64,000 nucleotides of DNA, from positions 806,001 to 870,000 of the forward strand of contig OZ017746.1 of the NCBI GenBank assembly GCA_963969365.1, in the 5' to 3' direction. The notes beneath the pieces were generated by a model. The model saw nothing but the letters and a program-made list of their open reading frames with translations, did not search any database and was not told the origin of the DNA. Each line of letters begins with the position of its first letter. Within the stretch, counting starts at the first letter, position 1. Source of the DNA: Asterochloris sp. CNOR1 (lineage: Eukaryota > Chlorophyta > Trebouxiophyceae > Trebouxiales > Trebouxiaceae). Shown in pieces: positions 36,324 to 49,165 of the stretch. The translations under genes were made by a program, and so were the position numbers.

Positions 36324-39300
36324 ATGACGCCCTCCTGGTACAGACTGGTGCTGGCAGCATGTCTGTTCACGCCGATCGCAGCCCAGTCGACCTCTGCTGC
36401 TGCTGGTGCTCCCACCCAGGCTTTGGCGCCTGTGCCTGCTCCCGAGCAGGGTTCAGCCGAAGTTGCAGCTGCCAAGTACCCTCTGCCGGCCCAATATGTT
36501 GCCCCAGAGCCAGCGGACCCAGTCACCTGCAGCATGGATTTCATTGGCATTCCGCCTCCTGAGGCAGCGGCGCCTGCCCCAGCCCCTGCAGTCGCCCCTG
36601 CTGCATTGGCCAGCAAAGGAGCTCCCAGTCAGTCGGTGGCGCGAGCTGCTGCGGGAAGGAGGCTGCTGCAAGACTCGGCCACCAGTCTGAACTACGCAAC
36701 AAGTGCTCTGAACGCCGTGGCCAGCAACGCGCAGGGTCGTGCCCTGTTGAGTGCCAATATCAGCTGCTCAGGAGGGCAGCCTCTGTCCATCACAGGAGGG
36801 TCAGCCCTCCGTCCCTTTGTGGCAGGCTTCCAGGGTGAGAGGACTGGGTGGCCAGTTCAAATTTCAGGGGGAGAGGTCTGAAGGCAGCGCGCTTGATCAA
36901 CATGCTATACATGACTGATTGTGTTGATGGTAGTGTATTGAGCAGCAGAGTGCTTGCTGCAGTAGCCATTGAGGGCTTTAGCTGTGTAGAGTATACCTTT
37001 TGCCAGTGTTGCCATGCTTGGCCCATCACCAATGCATTGCACCACCCTGATCTGCATGCAACGCTGGCGGCCTTGTTGGTGCGCCCTTTTGGGGCGTGCA
37101 AGCCCTCGCTCAGTCCAATGGAGGGTAACGGGGCAGCCTGGGGTTCCTGCCATCTGTCGATTGGCCAGGTCCAGCTGGCGGCCACTGTTGCCCATCGGAT
37201 CATCTTGATCGCAATCAGCTGCCTGCATGTGATGGTTGCCACCTGGCCTCAAGGGCTGCCTGCACAGCTGCCCTCATGGAAGTGCGGCACTCAAATGCTT
37301 ATTCGGCAGCAATCCCGCAGCTCTGCAAGCATTGCGGCCGCACATCTGTTGCATTAACTTCACACCCCAGCCACCTGTCCTCAGACGCATGCAGTGCTCT
37401 GCCAATCCCTGCTGCAGACGTCCCTTTGCGCTGCTTTTCCCCTTGGATCAGCCTTCCTGGCTCTGAACACCCTCACAACATCAAAGTGAAGCTGAAAGTG
37501 AGCCTTCGATGTCTTGCCGCAGGCGTCTACTCCATGCTGGACGTTTAGCTGGAGCAGGCTGCCTAGCTCTGAACAGCACCACAGCATCACATCAGATGTG
37601 AAACTCAATTCCTGCCCCCCCTGGTGCAGGTGTCAACTTTGTCCTGGACGTGTCCCTACCTCAGGGTGCCATGACCCTGAGCAACCAGAACGTGGTCATC
37701 CAAAACTCCCAATTCATCAATCTCTCCTTCTTCGCATCCGCGGTCTTCATCCTGCAGAACAGCAATGTCGTGTTCAAGAATGCAACCTTCACAGGCTGCC
37801 AGAACGCTGTGGCTGCAGCCATCTTTGGCAACAACTCGCAGGTCAGCCTCCCCAGCAATGGCAGGATGCTCTTCCTGCCAGCTGAGCTCTACAGCGTCCA
37901 GATGTGTGCAGAGCCACTGCTAGCAGTAGCCAGAGTGTCACCAGGACTCGCTTGCTGAGCGCCAGCATCAGTCAGGGGTTGTGTGGGGGCTCGACCTGCC
38001 TTCTGAGGGTCACAAGCACAGGGTCACAAGCTGCCTGCAGGCTGGATCTCTGTGCATGCCAGGCGGGGGCCTGCAGCAGTCTGCAGACTGCATGTGCAAT
38101 TGGGTTGCCAGCTGTTTGAGGGCTGTGGATGACAGGGTCCATGCTCCACGCTGCCCTGCAGGTCACTGTGGCTAACAGCAACTTCATCAGCAACTTCGGG
38201 CGCCAGACGGGCGTGATCCAGATGATGGGCAACTCCAGTCAGCTGTCTGTCTCCAACAGCCTGTTCTACAACAACACAGGTGCGATGCCAGACACTCACA
38301 TGGCAACCTGAGGGCGTTGCCACAGGAGACTCCAGGAAACTAGCTACGCTACAGGGCAGGCAGCCCGCCCCTTCGTGGCTGAAGCAGCTGCTGGCTGGTG
38401 CCCACGACACACAGGAGGTGGCTGCTGGTGGGGACGAGCTCTGTTCTGGGATGAGGCAGCAGCTGGTCACTGGAGTCCTGGCAGGCCAACACTCCGTGCC
38501 CCATCAATGCTCCCTGCAGGCCTAGAGCGGCTCCACCGTGCTGTTTTGCAGCCTGGTCCTGATGACTTGGGATCCAGCTGGGCCTGTGCACCCTGACGAT
38601 GTGCACTCCTGCCTCACCCTGCAGGTGCGCAGGGTGGGGCTATCGCCATGCTGACCACCGAAAGCCTGTCCCTGATCAACTCCAACATCAGCTACTGCAA
38701 GGCGCAGAATGGCGGCGGCGTGTTTGTCCAGAACACCACCCTGGCCTACTATCTGAACAACACGGTCAATTACAACACAGCTGACAACAATGGCGGTGGC
38801 TTCTTTGGGGAGAGGACGCCAGCCATCTATGCTCGCAACGACTACTATGCCAACCAGGTGGGCCTGGCTGCACTGTGGGTCCTCGAGCCAGCGCGTCGTG
38901 CTGCTGTCAGGCACAGCTGGTGCACAGTGCCTGCCAATCAGGTGTGATCAGCAGAGCTGCGAAGCGAATCGGACGGGAGCCCCTGTTGGCTTGAGGCGTC
39001 ATGCTGGGTCTGCAGGGTGGCTGTCCCTCCGCACCAGAGTGCCTGCCAGGCAGTGACTCTGTTCAGCGCACACCTGGCCTGCTCTGCTGACAGGACATGG
39101 CGCTGAGCAGTCATCAGCGCACGGCTGTGGGCACCAAACACTGCCGGTGCATGTACCTCCTGGCCTGCGCGTGGGACTCAGTCAGGCGTCTCTCTGCAGG
39201 CCGGCCACGGCGGCAGCATCTGGCAGAATGCTGCCCAGAATGTGACCTTCTACAACAACGTGATCTCCAACGGGCTGGCCGTCAATGGCTCCGGCGGGCT

Positions 39301-41304
39301 GGAGATGCTGAGCACAAACTTGACTGCTTTTGACAGCAACACCTTCATCAACAACCTGGGGACCCAGGGAGCAGGTGGGCTCAGCTGCCCCATGCAGACG
39401 CCCTCTGTGGGGCTCTTCTCCAGCCATCTGTGCAGCACAGTCACTCTGAGACCTGAACACTGCTCACGCTCAGCCTGGGATGGAGGCTGCAAAGCAGCAG
39501 TGTGATGGCAACATCTGCATCAGTGCCCAGCTTGTAATGGTGTCATACCGTGGCAGCTGGCAGGGGCTGCCTCGGCGCATCATCTCACCCCAATACAGTG
39601 CCTCTACAACACCGCTCTCCACTGAGCGTGGCTGCTGCCCCTGCTGCAGGCATGTACTGGGGCCAAGGCACTGGCTCTGTAACAAACTGCTTCTTCATCG
39701 CCAACAATGCGACAGCCTTCGGTGGCGGCATGTTCATCGACACCTGCGTCATGAACATCGTGGTGAGTGCTGACCAGGCTGAGCAGGCAGTGCCCTTTGG
39801 CGGTGCCCTTTGGCAGCAGCTCTGCAGGCCAGCCTTGCTGCTGGTCCTCCTCAGCTGCATGCCTGCCAAGCCCTTACCTGCTGGTTTGTGAGGGGCTGCC
39901 CACCACCACCAGGTTTGTGAGCACTCCTGGTGTCTCATGGCTGGTTTGTGGCAACCTGGTGGCAGAGGCCAATACAGGACCTGGCCAGCAAGTGCTGCTG
40001 TATGGTGCAGCTCTTTTACCCATGATGAGCACCGCAGGCTGCCCTGTTGCTACTTGTTTCTGGGGTGCCTTCAGTACATGACCCAAATCTCTGCCGCTGC
40101 AAGCGACTCATTCTGTGCCTACTACCCCTGCAGAACACCACAGTCGAGGCCAATTACGCCAACACCACTGGTGGCGGCATCTACATGCAGCTGTCCACAA
40201 ACAACATTGCCACCAGCTCCTTCATCAACAACATTGCCAAATTCGCTGCCGGCCTATTCAGGAATGGCTGCCTGGGCCTGGTAAGTTGGCCTTCAGCATG
40301 AATAAGAAGCAGGGTGACAGCCTCTTGGCTTGCAGCAGAATGCAGGCTGTTGCATGTTGGCTGTGCGTGGCGCTGCTGCACAGACATCATCTGCTTTTGC
40401 GTCGCTGCTGGACAACAGGTCCTGTGTGTGGATAGCCTGATTGATGCATCAAGTGGAGGTCTCCGAAGACCTCCACCTCTCCAAGCTTGGGCCTCTGGCA
40501 TCCATTGTTCCGGCACATAACCCACCCAACCAGTCAGGCATGCTGGGGGGCACCCCTGCTGAGCAGGGCCTGCAGCTCAGATTGACACGTGGCTGCCCCA
40601 CAGGTGTCCACAAACAACTCGCTGGCAGCGTCTGCCTGTAATGAGTACTCCCCTCCCCCGGGAGCAGCCACCAACGGCATCCAGTGCTCGGCCTCCTTTG
40701 AGAACAGCTGCTCCAACTACGCCAGCAGCTCCATCACCACAGGTGTGGTCCGCCAGAGCAGCAACACCAACGCCTGCGGCGTGGGATCCCCCGGCGTGAC
40801 AGGTGGGTTGTGGTAACCTGCTGCTGCCTGCACGCTGCAACCCTTTTGGGCTGGTTGAGATTCAGGTCACAGCCTACTCCCCTTGTTGCTGCCCTTTGCT
40901 GTGGCCGCCATTGCAGAAAGTGGCAGGTCCTGCGAGGGACTATAAGCACCAGCAGCATTCTCCAAAGACACCAAGCAGGCTGCCTGCCAGATTCCCACAC
41001 TTTGTCACCTGCACGACATGCTCCACCCTTGCCCCCGCTGCAGCCCATCCACAAACCCACCCTTTTTGCTTGTTCAGTGGGCTCGTCAACCACCAGCTCC
41101 TCCAGCAGCAGCAACACCGGAAGCGTGACCGGCCTGACGCGGAGCACCCCCGCCAGCCCCAGCACTTCAAGCAGCAGCCCATCCAGCAGCTCCACCTCAC
41201 CCACCACATCCGGCAGCAGCGGCTCCTCAGGGGTCAGCGGCTCCTCGGGCTCTTCTGGCAGCTCCAGCAGCGGAGGCGGCCTCACCATCAACTCTGGCTC
41301 GTGA
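36324..41304 (+). CDS. Secreted right-handed parallel beta-helix (pectin-lyase fold) protein
   Basis: Nine phased exons (36324-36834, 37630-37841, 38162-38279, 38625-38857, 39200-39374, 39650-39762, 40134-40280, 40604-40802, 41078-41304) give 644 residues. Residues 1-20 form a signal peptide (MTPSWYRLVLAACLFTPIAA). A Pro/Ala-rich stretch with GRRLLQ, common in green-algal extracellular proteins, follows. The body, about residues 170-510, is built of degenerate beta-helix rungs with Asn ladders: SNSLFYNNTGAQGGAIAML, GGGVFVQNTTLAYYLNNTVN, GGGMFIDTC, ANYANTTGGGIYMQLSTNN. It resembles the polymorphic outer-membrane protein / PbH1 repeat families. There are many Asn-X-Ser/Thr glycosylation sites. 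The C-terminal 75 residues are Ser/Thr/Gly-rich linker-like sequence without a terminal hydrophobic segment, so neither a GPI anchor nor a membrane anchor is evident. Likely cell-wall or secreted; substrate unknown. Catalytic residues of pectate lyases are not apparent. Confidence 0.85.
40453..40476. repeat. Perfect inverted repeat (10-bp arms, 4-nt loop) in an intron
   Basis: GTGGAGGTCT, loop CCGA, AGACCTCCAC, in intron 7 of the beta-helix gene. No gene function is implied. Confidence 0.8.
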
Positions 41305-41913
41305 GGGACCGCCTGCCCTCAGGGCTAGCAAGGGTACTGGGAGTAGATAGCTGGTGCCTTCTGCGGCATGCTGGCAAAACTCCCGGCACCTCTCAAGCTG
41401 CGCAAGTCCACGAGTCTGCGGTCCCTACTGTCCCAAGCGGCTTACATAGGAAGAAGTACACTGCCAGTCTCTTTGTGGTTTGCTATTTGTTTGATCAGCG
41501 GCATTCGCTCGCATCGGCCTGTGAGTCCCTCAGGATCACCAGTGGTCTCAAGACACCTGTTTTCCTGCACATCTTGTTCACTTGCAGCAGCACCTCTGAG
41601 CCCTTGTGGCAGGCATTCCTGTGGCTGAACGGTCACATCTCCCCCCTGCACTGTCACATGCCATTTGATTTCAGCATATTTGGGCCACAAGCGGCAGCTC
41701 AGGCAAACTGGGCTGCCAATGGGCAGCGTGCCTGCTGCGTCAGTGCCCTTGCATGAAAGTTCATCCTCTCAACATTGTTGCCAGCCTGAGACTAAGTCAC
41801 GCGTCATGAATAAGTCACAGTCACCCTTGAACGGCAGGCCGTAATTGTAAGTCTGGACCAGAAACAGATTTTCTGATGATACAATGTGGGTGGTGGCTGA
41901 AGTGTGGACAGGC
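41305..41913. other. Convergent intergenic region
   Basis: About 610 nt between the stops of the beta-helix gene and the coiled-coil gene, which face each other. It should be the two 3' UTRs. Open frames on both strands here are short and have no supporting splice signals or recognisable similarity. Confidence 0.45.
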
Positions 41914-44900
41914 TCAATAAGCATCCATCCACTTGGTGTTGCCTGCCATGCTCTTTTCACGGGGTGCCAAGTCCCCATTATGCAGGTTGGGGCGGCCATA
42001 GTCAGCTGGAATGCTGTCGGAGCTGGCCTCGTTGGAGGCAAATTTTGTCAAAAACTCGTCCAGCGCCTCGGTGTCTCCCTGACCTGCCTTCTCCTCCAAG
42101 ACCTGCACCAGGAGAGGTTGGACTGCTGGGAATCTATTTGCCTGTTGGGTTACACTCTGATGCTGTGCCATGCCTAGTGCAGCACAATTGCATGTCATGA
42201 CATCCCACCACGCCCTGCGGGGCGGCATTGGGATGTTGTGGTGTCTCATCGCCCAGGATGCTCACCTGAAGCAGCTTGAGCTTGTTCTGGTTCTGAGCAT
42301 ACAGAGCCCCCACGTCGAGGGGAGCTGCCAGCGCAAACTCCTGCTGCCGCATAGCATGCACGGAGTGGTGTGAGGACTCGGCAGGCAGCTCCATCGAGGC
42401 TGCTACATCTGCAATGGGCAGGGCTGGCACTTCAGCAGCCAAGTTACAAGCACATCGGCAGTAAGCTGTGAGAATGGGGCAGGCACCCTGGCTGTGATAG
42501 GGCTCCTTGTGCATTGCCTATGTATGTCAAGGGCAAGACAATCAAGCTTTGCGCTGCTGAGCTAACATGTGGACTAGCATAGCGCACCTTTGTGATGCAT
42601 CTGGCTGGCATGTGATGCAGGCAGCCCAGTGATGTTGCTGCCAGCTTCGGAGCCCTTGGGGTAGATGAGCAGGCTCTCTGCAGCCATTGACTGCCCCACG
42701 CTGGGCGGCCTGCGTGGTCCCCCACTGCGCTGCCTGCACACACTTCAGTCTTGCCTGACACTCACTTGCCAGCACACCAGGAGCTGGCTGAGCCATGCTA
42801 CCTTCACAGCAAGCAAAGGCCTCTAGAGCCTTCAGAGCCTTTTGGCGTGCTACTGGCAGCTAGGTGGCGGCTTGAAGCACATAAATGCTGCTTTGTGCTG
42901 GGCAGATGGCCCATGAGTGGGGAGGCAGAGTGCAGGGAGGTGAGTGGCTGCTGGGTGTCCCAGAGCTGCTTGTCCCTGCAACAGTCACCGGCAGCGGCTG
43001 CGGTAGGCTGGGTCACACCGGCCGCAGACCAGCCTGCTGTGACTGTCCACTGATGGGGCACAGCTGCTGCGGTGAGTGCCTGCTGGGGCCTTGGAGGCTG
43101 TGCAGTGTCTGCGAGCAGCCGTCACGCAATGTGGGCCGCACCTGGGCGAAGTCTGCTGGCCCATAGAGCTGCGCAGGGACGCGCCATAGTCTCCAGGATT
43201 GGTGCTGCTCCAGGGGCCGGCATATGCCGACATGCCCAGCCCGGGGTTGGCAATGCTGGTCTCAACTTCCAGCATGGCCCTGCACAGCAGCAGGCGAGAA
43301 TGGCGCCTGAAGGTCTGGTGCCCCTGCAGATGGGACTCACTGACCCTGCAAGGCCACAAGGGACAGCTTGGGGCCAGCTTCGCCCATGTAAGTGTCGCAA
43401 CAAGAAGCACGCGCCAGCTGCAGCTTTGCCAGGTGCCAGGGCCTGCAGCAGCTCAGGGTGACCACTTGTGCTGGGCCCTGTTGCCAGAACCAGTCCTGTG
43501 AAGCATCTGCCCTGCCTGACATTGAAGACTTCCATATCACAAGCTGTACGGCAGAGGTCATCAATTTGAACAAAGCCCTGTGCCAGGCACGGCACTGCCC
43601 TACAGGATCTGACCTACATACCAGCACACTGGCACACCAGGCACCAACCCTCACCTGCTGCCCATGGCCGGCAGGGGATCGAATTCCACTTGGTCTGGGT
43701 CTGCCTGCAGATTGCTGAGCGAGTTGCGCACCGCAGCGTACTGCATGGCAGCCCTCTCTGCCCGGTCCCTGTCTGCCGACCTGCGCATGGCTGTTGCCTC
43801 GGCACGCGCAGCAGCATTCTCCTGCTCCGCATGCTGGGCGCGCCTCATAAGCTCAGCCACCTCGGCTTGCTGCACAAATTGTGCTGCACATGGACCGCTA
43901 TGCAGAAGTTCACAATGCTGCAAACCGCATCGCCACAGCTGCACAGGAGCAGATCATATGCATCAGTCCGTGCTGAATGTCGCAGGCGAGCCTGCAGCTC
44001 ACTGCTTACCTGGCCTTGGCTGGGAAGAGAGTGGGGCTCGGCTGATTGTGCTGGTAGCAGCTCCTCTCACCCTCAGGCCGCAGGGTGAGAGGAGCTGACT
44101 TTGACGACATTGCGGAATCATGCAGATTATGGTCCACTGTCGAGCGCGCACCTGCTTCTCCAGAGCAGCCTGCATCCTGGCAGACTCTGCAGCCATCTCG
44201 GCGCGGAAACGCTCCAGCTGACGGGCAGCGGCCTCATGGGCCGCCTCAGCCACAGCACCCATCTCTGGGAGGCCTGTGGGCAACAGACCACCTCGTGTAC
44301 CTGATGTGGCTGCCACTTTATTGCAAAAGGCAGGCAACACATGCCTTTGCAAGGGCACGTGCCTACGTCAGCCATCAAGCCTTTGCACAGTCAGCAGCAG
44401 CCTTGCGCTACATGCCCAGCAGGATGTGGAGATGGCAACAGGAGAAGCATGATGCCTGGGTGACTGCCTGCAGGTTGAGCACACCTGCAGCTCCGTACAA
44501 TGCGCCCACTGAAGCCTGCCCAGGCCCTGACGGCGCAGAGTGGACGCCCCCACCCTGCTGCATAGCTGCCTGCTGCTGATGCGGCTGCCAAAGGGCACCT
44601 TCCCCATCGGTACCTCCAGGCCCTGACAGCCTGCCTGGCAGGCCAGAGCCCTGCTGATGCTGCATCTGAGGCGGCGACTGCTGCGCCTGAGGCTCCGGCA
44701 GGGCCAGCCGCTGTTGCTGCTGCTGCGGCCGCTGCTCCTGGGGGGGCGGCGCAGCAGGGGGGCTGGACTGGCGGGCCCGCCCCCCGCGGCGGCCACGGTC
44801 CTTAGCCACGGCCCACGCCTGCTCCACCTGTGCGCTGGACTGCAGGCAGGTGTTGAGGGCAGCTGAGAGCCTGGGCTTTGGGTGGCTCTGGCCGGAAGGC

Positions 44901-47900
44901 AGATGTCGTTGGCCGCTGAGCTCTGGGCTACCGCCTGTGCCTGCTCAATTTGGCTGCCAGCCAGCAAGTGCAACCAGTGAGGGCAGCTGAGCAAGTCTTA
45001 GGGTAGCTGGGCAGCCTGGCATGCACAGCAGCAGTTACGCTCCACCTGGCAGGCAGTTGTTGACGACAGTTGAAAGCGCCGCTGTTCTGCAGACAGCTGT
45101 CAATGGCAGCAGATAGTCTTGGAGCCAAGCTGGGCAATTTCTTTTAGGCAGGTGTCAAGAGCATCTGAAGATTTGGGATTGGGATCGGCTGTAGTGGGGC
45201 TGGCCAGCAGTCATTTGATGACTCGCACAGCGCCAGGTTGGCAGTGCAGGATCTACTTGTGCCCTTACGTAGTGGTGCTGCGTGCACAGGGTAGGAACCC
45301 CGAAGGTTGCAGCATGGCTTGCTGAGCCATGACGGACTCATTAGATGTGCGGCAGGGGTGGAATCAAGCACGTGCACGCAGGTTCTGTGCAGACGTCTGC
45401 CAGGCCAGACGCAAGCTGACGCAATCTGCTCACTCATCCAGCCACCAGCACCAGCGCCACCTGACCTCTGCAGAGTTTTTGGCACGCTCTGCCGCCTTCT
45501 CCTCTGCGAACTTGGCGTCCAGCCTCTCCTGCTCAGCTTTGAGGCGCGCCAGGTCGCGTGCATCCTCCTCCTTGGCCCTGCGCTGCTCCTCTGCCTGAAC
45601 ATAGAAGACTCAGTATTGCAGAGCCTCCCTATCTGTGGACAATACGACAAGGGCACACAGCAAGGTCCCGTGACACCTTGTGCTTGGACAGGCCGGCGGG
45701 TGTGAATGATGGCATAACGCCAGGCTCAATTTTGCAAACCTGTGCGCGTACATTGCCCCACAAACTTATGGGCCCCACAAAACCCACAGAACACCCTTGG
45801 GCCTCACAGATGCTGGAAGCAGGCCCCAACGTGTCCGCCTTTTCCCTCAATCCGCGGCTGCATGGATGGGCATTGCACGCTTTCGTAAGCATCAAACAGG
45901 TGTCAGGAGCAGGTGGGCCCCTTCAGGCCCATCCACTTCCGCCCTCAACCAGCTGCTGCCCAGTCTGGCAGTGCAGGGGATGGCACTTTGCAAAAGCCTT
46001 GCACAATCAAGGAGCAGGCCCCATCTGACTGGCCTCTGCTGTAAACCTGGAGCTGCCCGGATAGGGGGTGCAGCCTGCAGAATTTTGGGCAGAAGCCCTC
46101 CTTGAGCCCCCATCAGGCCCCACCTTGATGCGCTTCTTCTCCTCAATCTGCTGCTGTAAAGCAGCCTGCATCTCCTGCGCCTGCCGCTGTCGTGCCTGCA
46201 GCTCCTCAGGCCGCATGCCTGCTTTATCACTGCGGAAATAGACCTGTGGGCAGTGGATGGGACACTGTCCTGTAAGCATGCCTGCCCAGCAAATGCGTGT
46301 GGAACTGGGCTGCTCAGCCCAGCCCCCCCCCCCCCCCCAAAAGCAGGATGTCAGCATGGCCCCAGACTGTCAAGACCTGCTGAGGACACACAGGACAGCC
46401 CGCTGTGAATACTCAGCCATCCTGAGCAGGCCAGGTGCCATTAGTCAACGGGAGGCAGGTGCTGCCCCGCTACAGCACAGCTTCTGTGCGCGCAGTTATT
46501 AGCATTGAGCCAGGTAATGCCCATCTCAGCAGCTGATGTCCACCTCAGCTTTGCGCCTGCCGCCTTCCCCCTGCCCCACCTCATCAACTGACCTGCTCAG
46601 CGTCTGCTGGGGACCAGGCTGGCCTGCAGCCAGCGTCACTAAAGTTGACTCGTGAGGAATCAGAATCAGCGACGTGGACATGACTGCAAGTGACCAACTG
46701 ACAGCCTGACTGAAGTGAAATGCTCCTTGAGCACAGATGCACGCGAAGCCCCCACAGCGCACTGGGCTCAGCCTGCAAGGAAAGCAGCGCTGGTGCAGCA
46801 AACACACCTTGTGGTGCCTTACCTGGAGGCTGCCCAGGGCTGAACAGCCCCTGCCCGCGCCTGCCCACCCCAAACTCATTTCTGGGATTTGGCGCAAATG
46901 AGCTGGCTGGCTCACTATCGGGTCGCCCAGCCTCAGGCCCTGGGGCACTATTAGCCTCGTTGGGGCCTCGCTGGCTGGTGCTGAAGGCGGCTGCAGAGCT
47001 GAGCCCAGATGGGGGCAGGTGTCCCCAGGCACCGCTGCTGTGATCTGGCAGCTGAGGCGGCTGGGCGTAGGCTGTATGGGCTGGGCCGGCGCCATCAGGG
47101 GCCAGCTGCCGCACCTGCGGAGGGATGTGCAATGCTGTAGTGAAATGAGAACAGGCTTGTAGGCATCCTCAATGCGCAAAAGAGCAGCTGCAATAGCATG
47201 ATGATGACAATGCTTTTGCACCGGCTGGACAGCAGCTGCAGGCAATGCAAGGTGCAGCTGTCAGATTTTGCTGACGATTGCTAAGAGACCCCCCAGGTGG
47301 CCAGTCAGCGACAGTGCTGCTGGTCAACAGGAGGCCCCCTGTAGGGATGACCTGCCTGGTGCAGATCCTGTGGGGGACCCGCGGGGGCCGCTGCCGGCTG
47401 GTGCCAGCCCCCGCCAAGCGCCTGCCCATAATGCCGGTCCTCCTGCAGCTGCACCTGCTTCTCACGCTGCTTGGCCTCCTTGTTGGCCAGGATCTGAGCC
47501 TCCAGCTCCGCCCTGCGATGTCGTCACACATGAATTTGGCAGGACTGACGGGAGCGGGGAGGGAAGGGGAGGCACGCACAAGGGCAGCAGACTCCGCTAG
47601 TCAGGTGTTGCAGCAGTGCTTGGGAGTCACATGGCTGCAGTGCATGGAAGCGGCCCTAGCGTCAGCTGCAGCCTACTTGGCAGCATCGCAGGACTAACAG
47701 AGCCTCATTGTTCTGAAAACCAGTAGCACCTGAACTTAGAGCCCAGGGGTCATACCTGTACAAGGCCTTCTTGTCTTCTGCTGCCTGCTGCCCAGCTGCG
47801 GTGCCCTCCCTGCCACCAAGCTGAGCTAACCCCTGGCCCCGCTTGGGCGAATCAGGTAATCCATACAATGCTCCCTGGTACTGCGCAGCAGCAGCCGTTG

Positions 47901-49165
47901 CGCCCCAATCAGGGGGTGGCACTGGCTGCCTATCTCCCTGCTGCCCTGGATACGATGCTGGCGGTCTGCTGGGCTGTTGTGGTGGCTGTGACCAGCGCTG
48001 ATCGTGGTAGGGACTGCCATAGGGCATCTGCTGTGGGCCGGGCTGCGCGTAGGGCTGCACCTGTGAGAGGGGAGGCTGCTGCTGCTGAGGAGGCTGCTGC
48101 TGCTGAAGCGGTGCATCCTGATAGTTGCCCTGGCGCTGGTATGGCGGCGGCCTGCCTGCCATGCCCTGGCTGCCCTGCCGTCCTGCAGGGAGGCGCTGAC
48201 AGATGCGAGCAGGCGCGCCTGGATGCAGAGCTGCACAGCCTTTGGTAGGCCTGGTGGCACCACTGACAAGCCAATGCTGCTCACAAGCACTCTGTACCTA
48301 AGCCCTGATCCTGTTGCGGCCAGCGTGGCTGCTCCTGAGGACGTCCACTGCTCTGACCAGCATTACTCAAGGACCCGTCAAAGACTGGCCCCGAATAAGG
48401 ACCGCGCTCTGGGCGAGAGGCGCCTGCCAGCTGCATAACAAAATGGAAGTGTTGTTGTGAGGCAGTCTTGACATCCTGTGCATGGTACGAGAAGCTGCTT
48501 CAGGCGGGTTTGCAGGCCAAAATGTTGAATGGCATGGGCCCAAGCTGGCTGTACAAGCCCGGCAGGAGCAGTCGCACGGCGGCTGACCAGCTCTTCGCAG
48601 GCCTGAGCAGCCCCTGATGACAGCAGAATGTCCTGCAGGGGGTGCTATGCGCTGCTCAGGCAGGCTGGGGCAGTCCCTACAAGGATGAGCAGCCAGTGCC
48701 AGCCACTGCCAGCGCACCACTCCAGCTGAAGCTGCCATGCACAGAGCAAGCCACTCCCTGCAGGCTGGAGCAGCCGCTGCTGACAGCGCACAAGTTGCCA
48801 TGCAACGTCCTGCATGCTGAAGCAGCCCCTGCTATGCCGGCCACTGACAGCGCACCAGGCCTGCAGGAGCTGCCATGCGCTGGGCGAGCAGCTCCTGAGA
48901 CTCCCGCAGACTGCTGTTGCGCTGCTGCATGCGTTGCTGCTCCTTGGCCCTGATCTGCGCCTGCAGCTCTGCTGCATAGCCTGATGCCTTCTCGCGTGCG
49001 GCCTCCTGCAGCATACACCCTCAGGTGCGAAGTGGCGTGACCAGCAATGGACTGAGAGCATTGCTGCCATGTGATCAGCTGAGGCATGCGCACCCTCTGC
49101 TGCTGAGGTGATGGCATGTTGCCCTGAAGCAGCCCTCTGACATGATCGCGGTGTGGTTGGGCCAT
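41914..49165 (-). CDS. Large coiled-coil/disordered protein with CSPP1/CCDC66-like repeats (tentative centrosome/cilium protein)
   Basis: At least 15 exons, about 900 residues: 49165-49094, 49005-48856, 48430-48298, 48182-47756, 47512-47455, 47114-46823, 46243-46124, 45594-45466, 44827-44485, 44273-44152, 43869-43655, 43279-43142, 42733-42588, 42408-42266, 42102-41914. All joins are in phase except between 46823 and 46243, where one or more small exons are missing from my model. A candidate near 46625-46595 reads QPGPQQTLS. The start ATG at 49165 opens MAQPHRDHVRGLL. A short motif recurs: AAELQAQIRAKEQQRMQQ, AELEAQILANKEAKQREKQ, AALQQQIEEKKRIK. Further charged helices are KAEQERLDAKFAEEKAERA and AARQLERFRAEMAAESARMQ. 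Gln/Pro-rich disordered linkers separate them. The L..QI..K pattern is seen in CSPP1 and CCDC66, microtubule-associated ciliary proteins; that comparison is from memory. The C-terminus is LDEFLTKFASNEASSDS plus a short tail ending KWMDAY. Confidence 0.65.
44058..44097. repeat. Perfect inverted repeat (16-bp arms, 8-nt loop) in an intron
   Basis: CAGCTCCTCTCACCCT at 44058-44073 is exactly mirrored by AGGGTGAGAGGAGCTG at 44082-44097. It lies in the intron between the exons ending 44152 and starting 43869 of the coiled-coil gene. It would form a strong hairpin in the pre-mRNA. Confidence 0.85.
46323..46338. repeat. Homopolymer run of about 16 C
   Basis: An uninterrupted C run (G on the coding strand of the coiled-coil gene) lies in an intron just upstream of the exon at 46243. 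Length may be unreliable in sequencing. Confidence 0.8.
48690..48885. repeat. Degenerate tandem repeat in an intron of the coiled-coil gene
   Basis: Units of about 60-65 nt built around ACAGCGCAC and GCTGCCATGC recur roughly three times, each with a CTGCAG or CTGCATG in it. The last copy overlaps the end of exon 49005-48856, so the array looks like duplicated exon-intron boundary sequence. Confidence 0.5.

Noticed and set aside
46323-46338. C16 run as a possible functional slippage site
   Set aside because: It is intronic in the coiled-coil gene; more likely a simple repeat or sequencing artefact.
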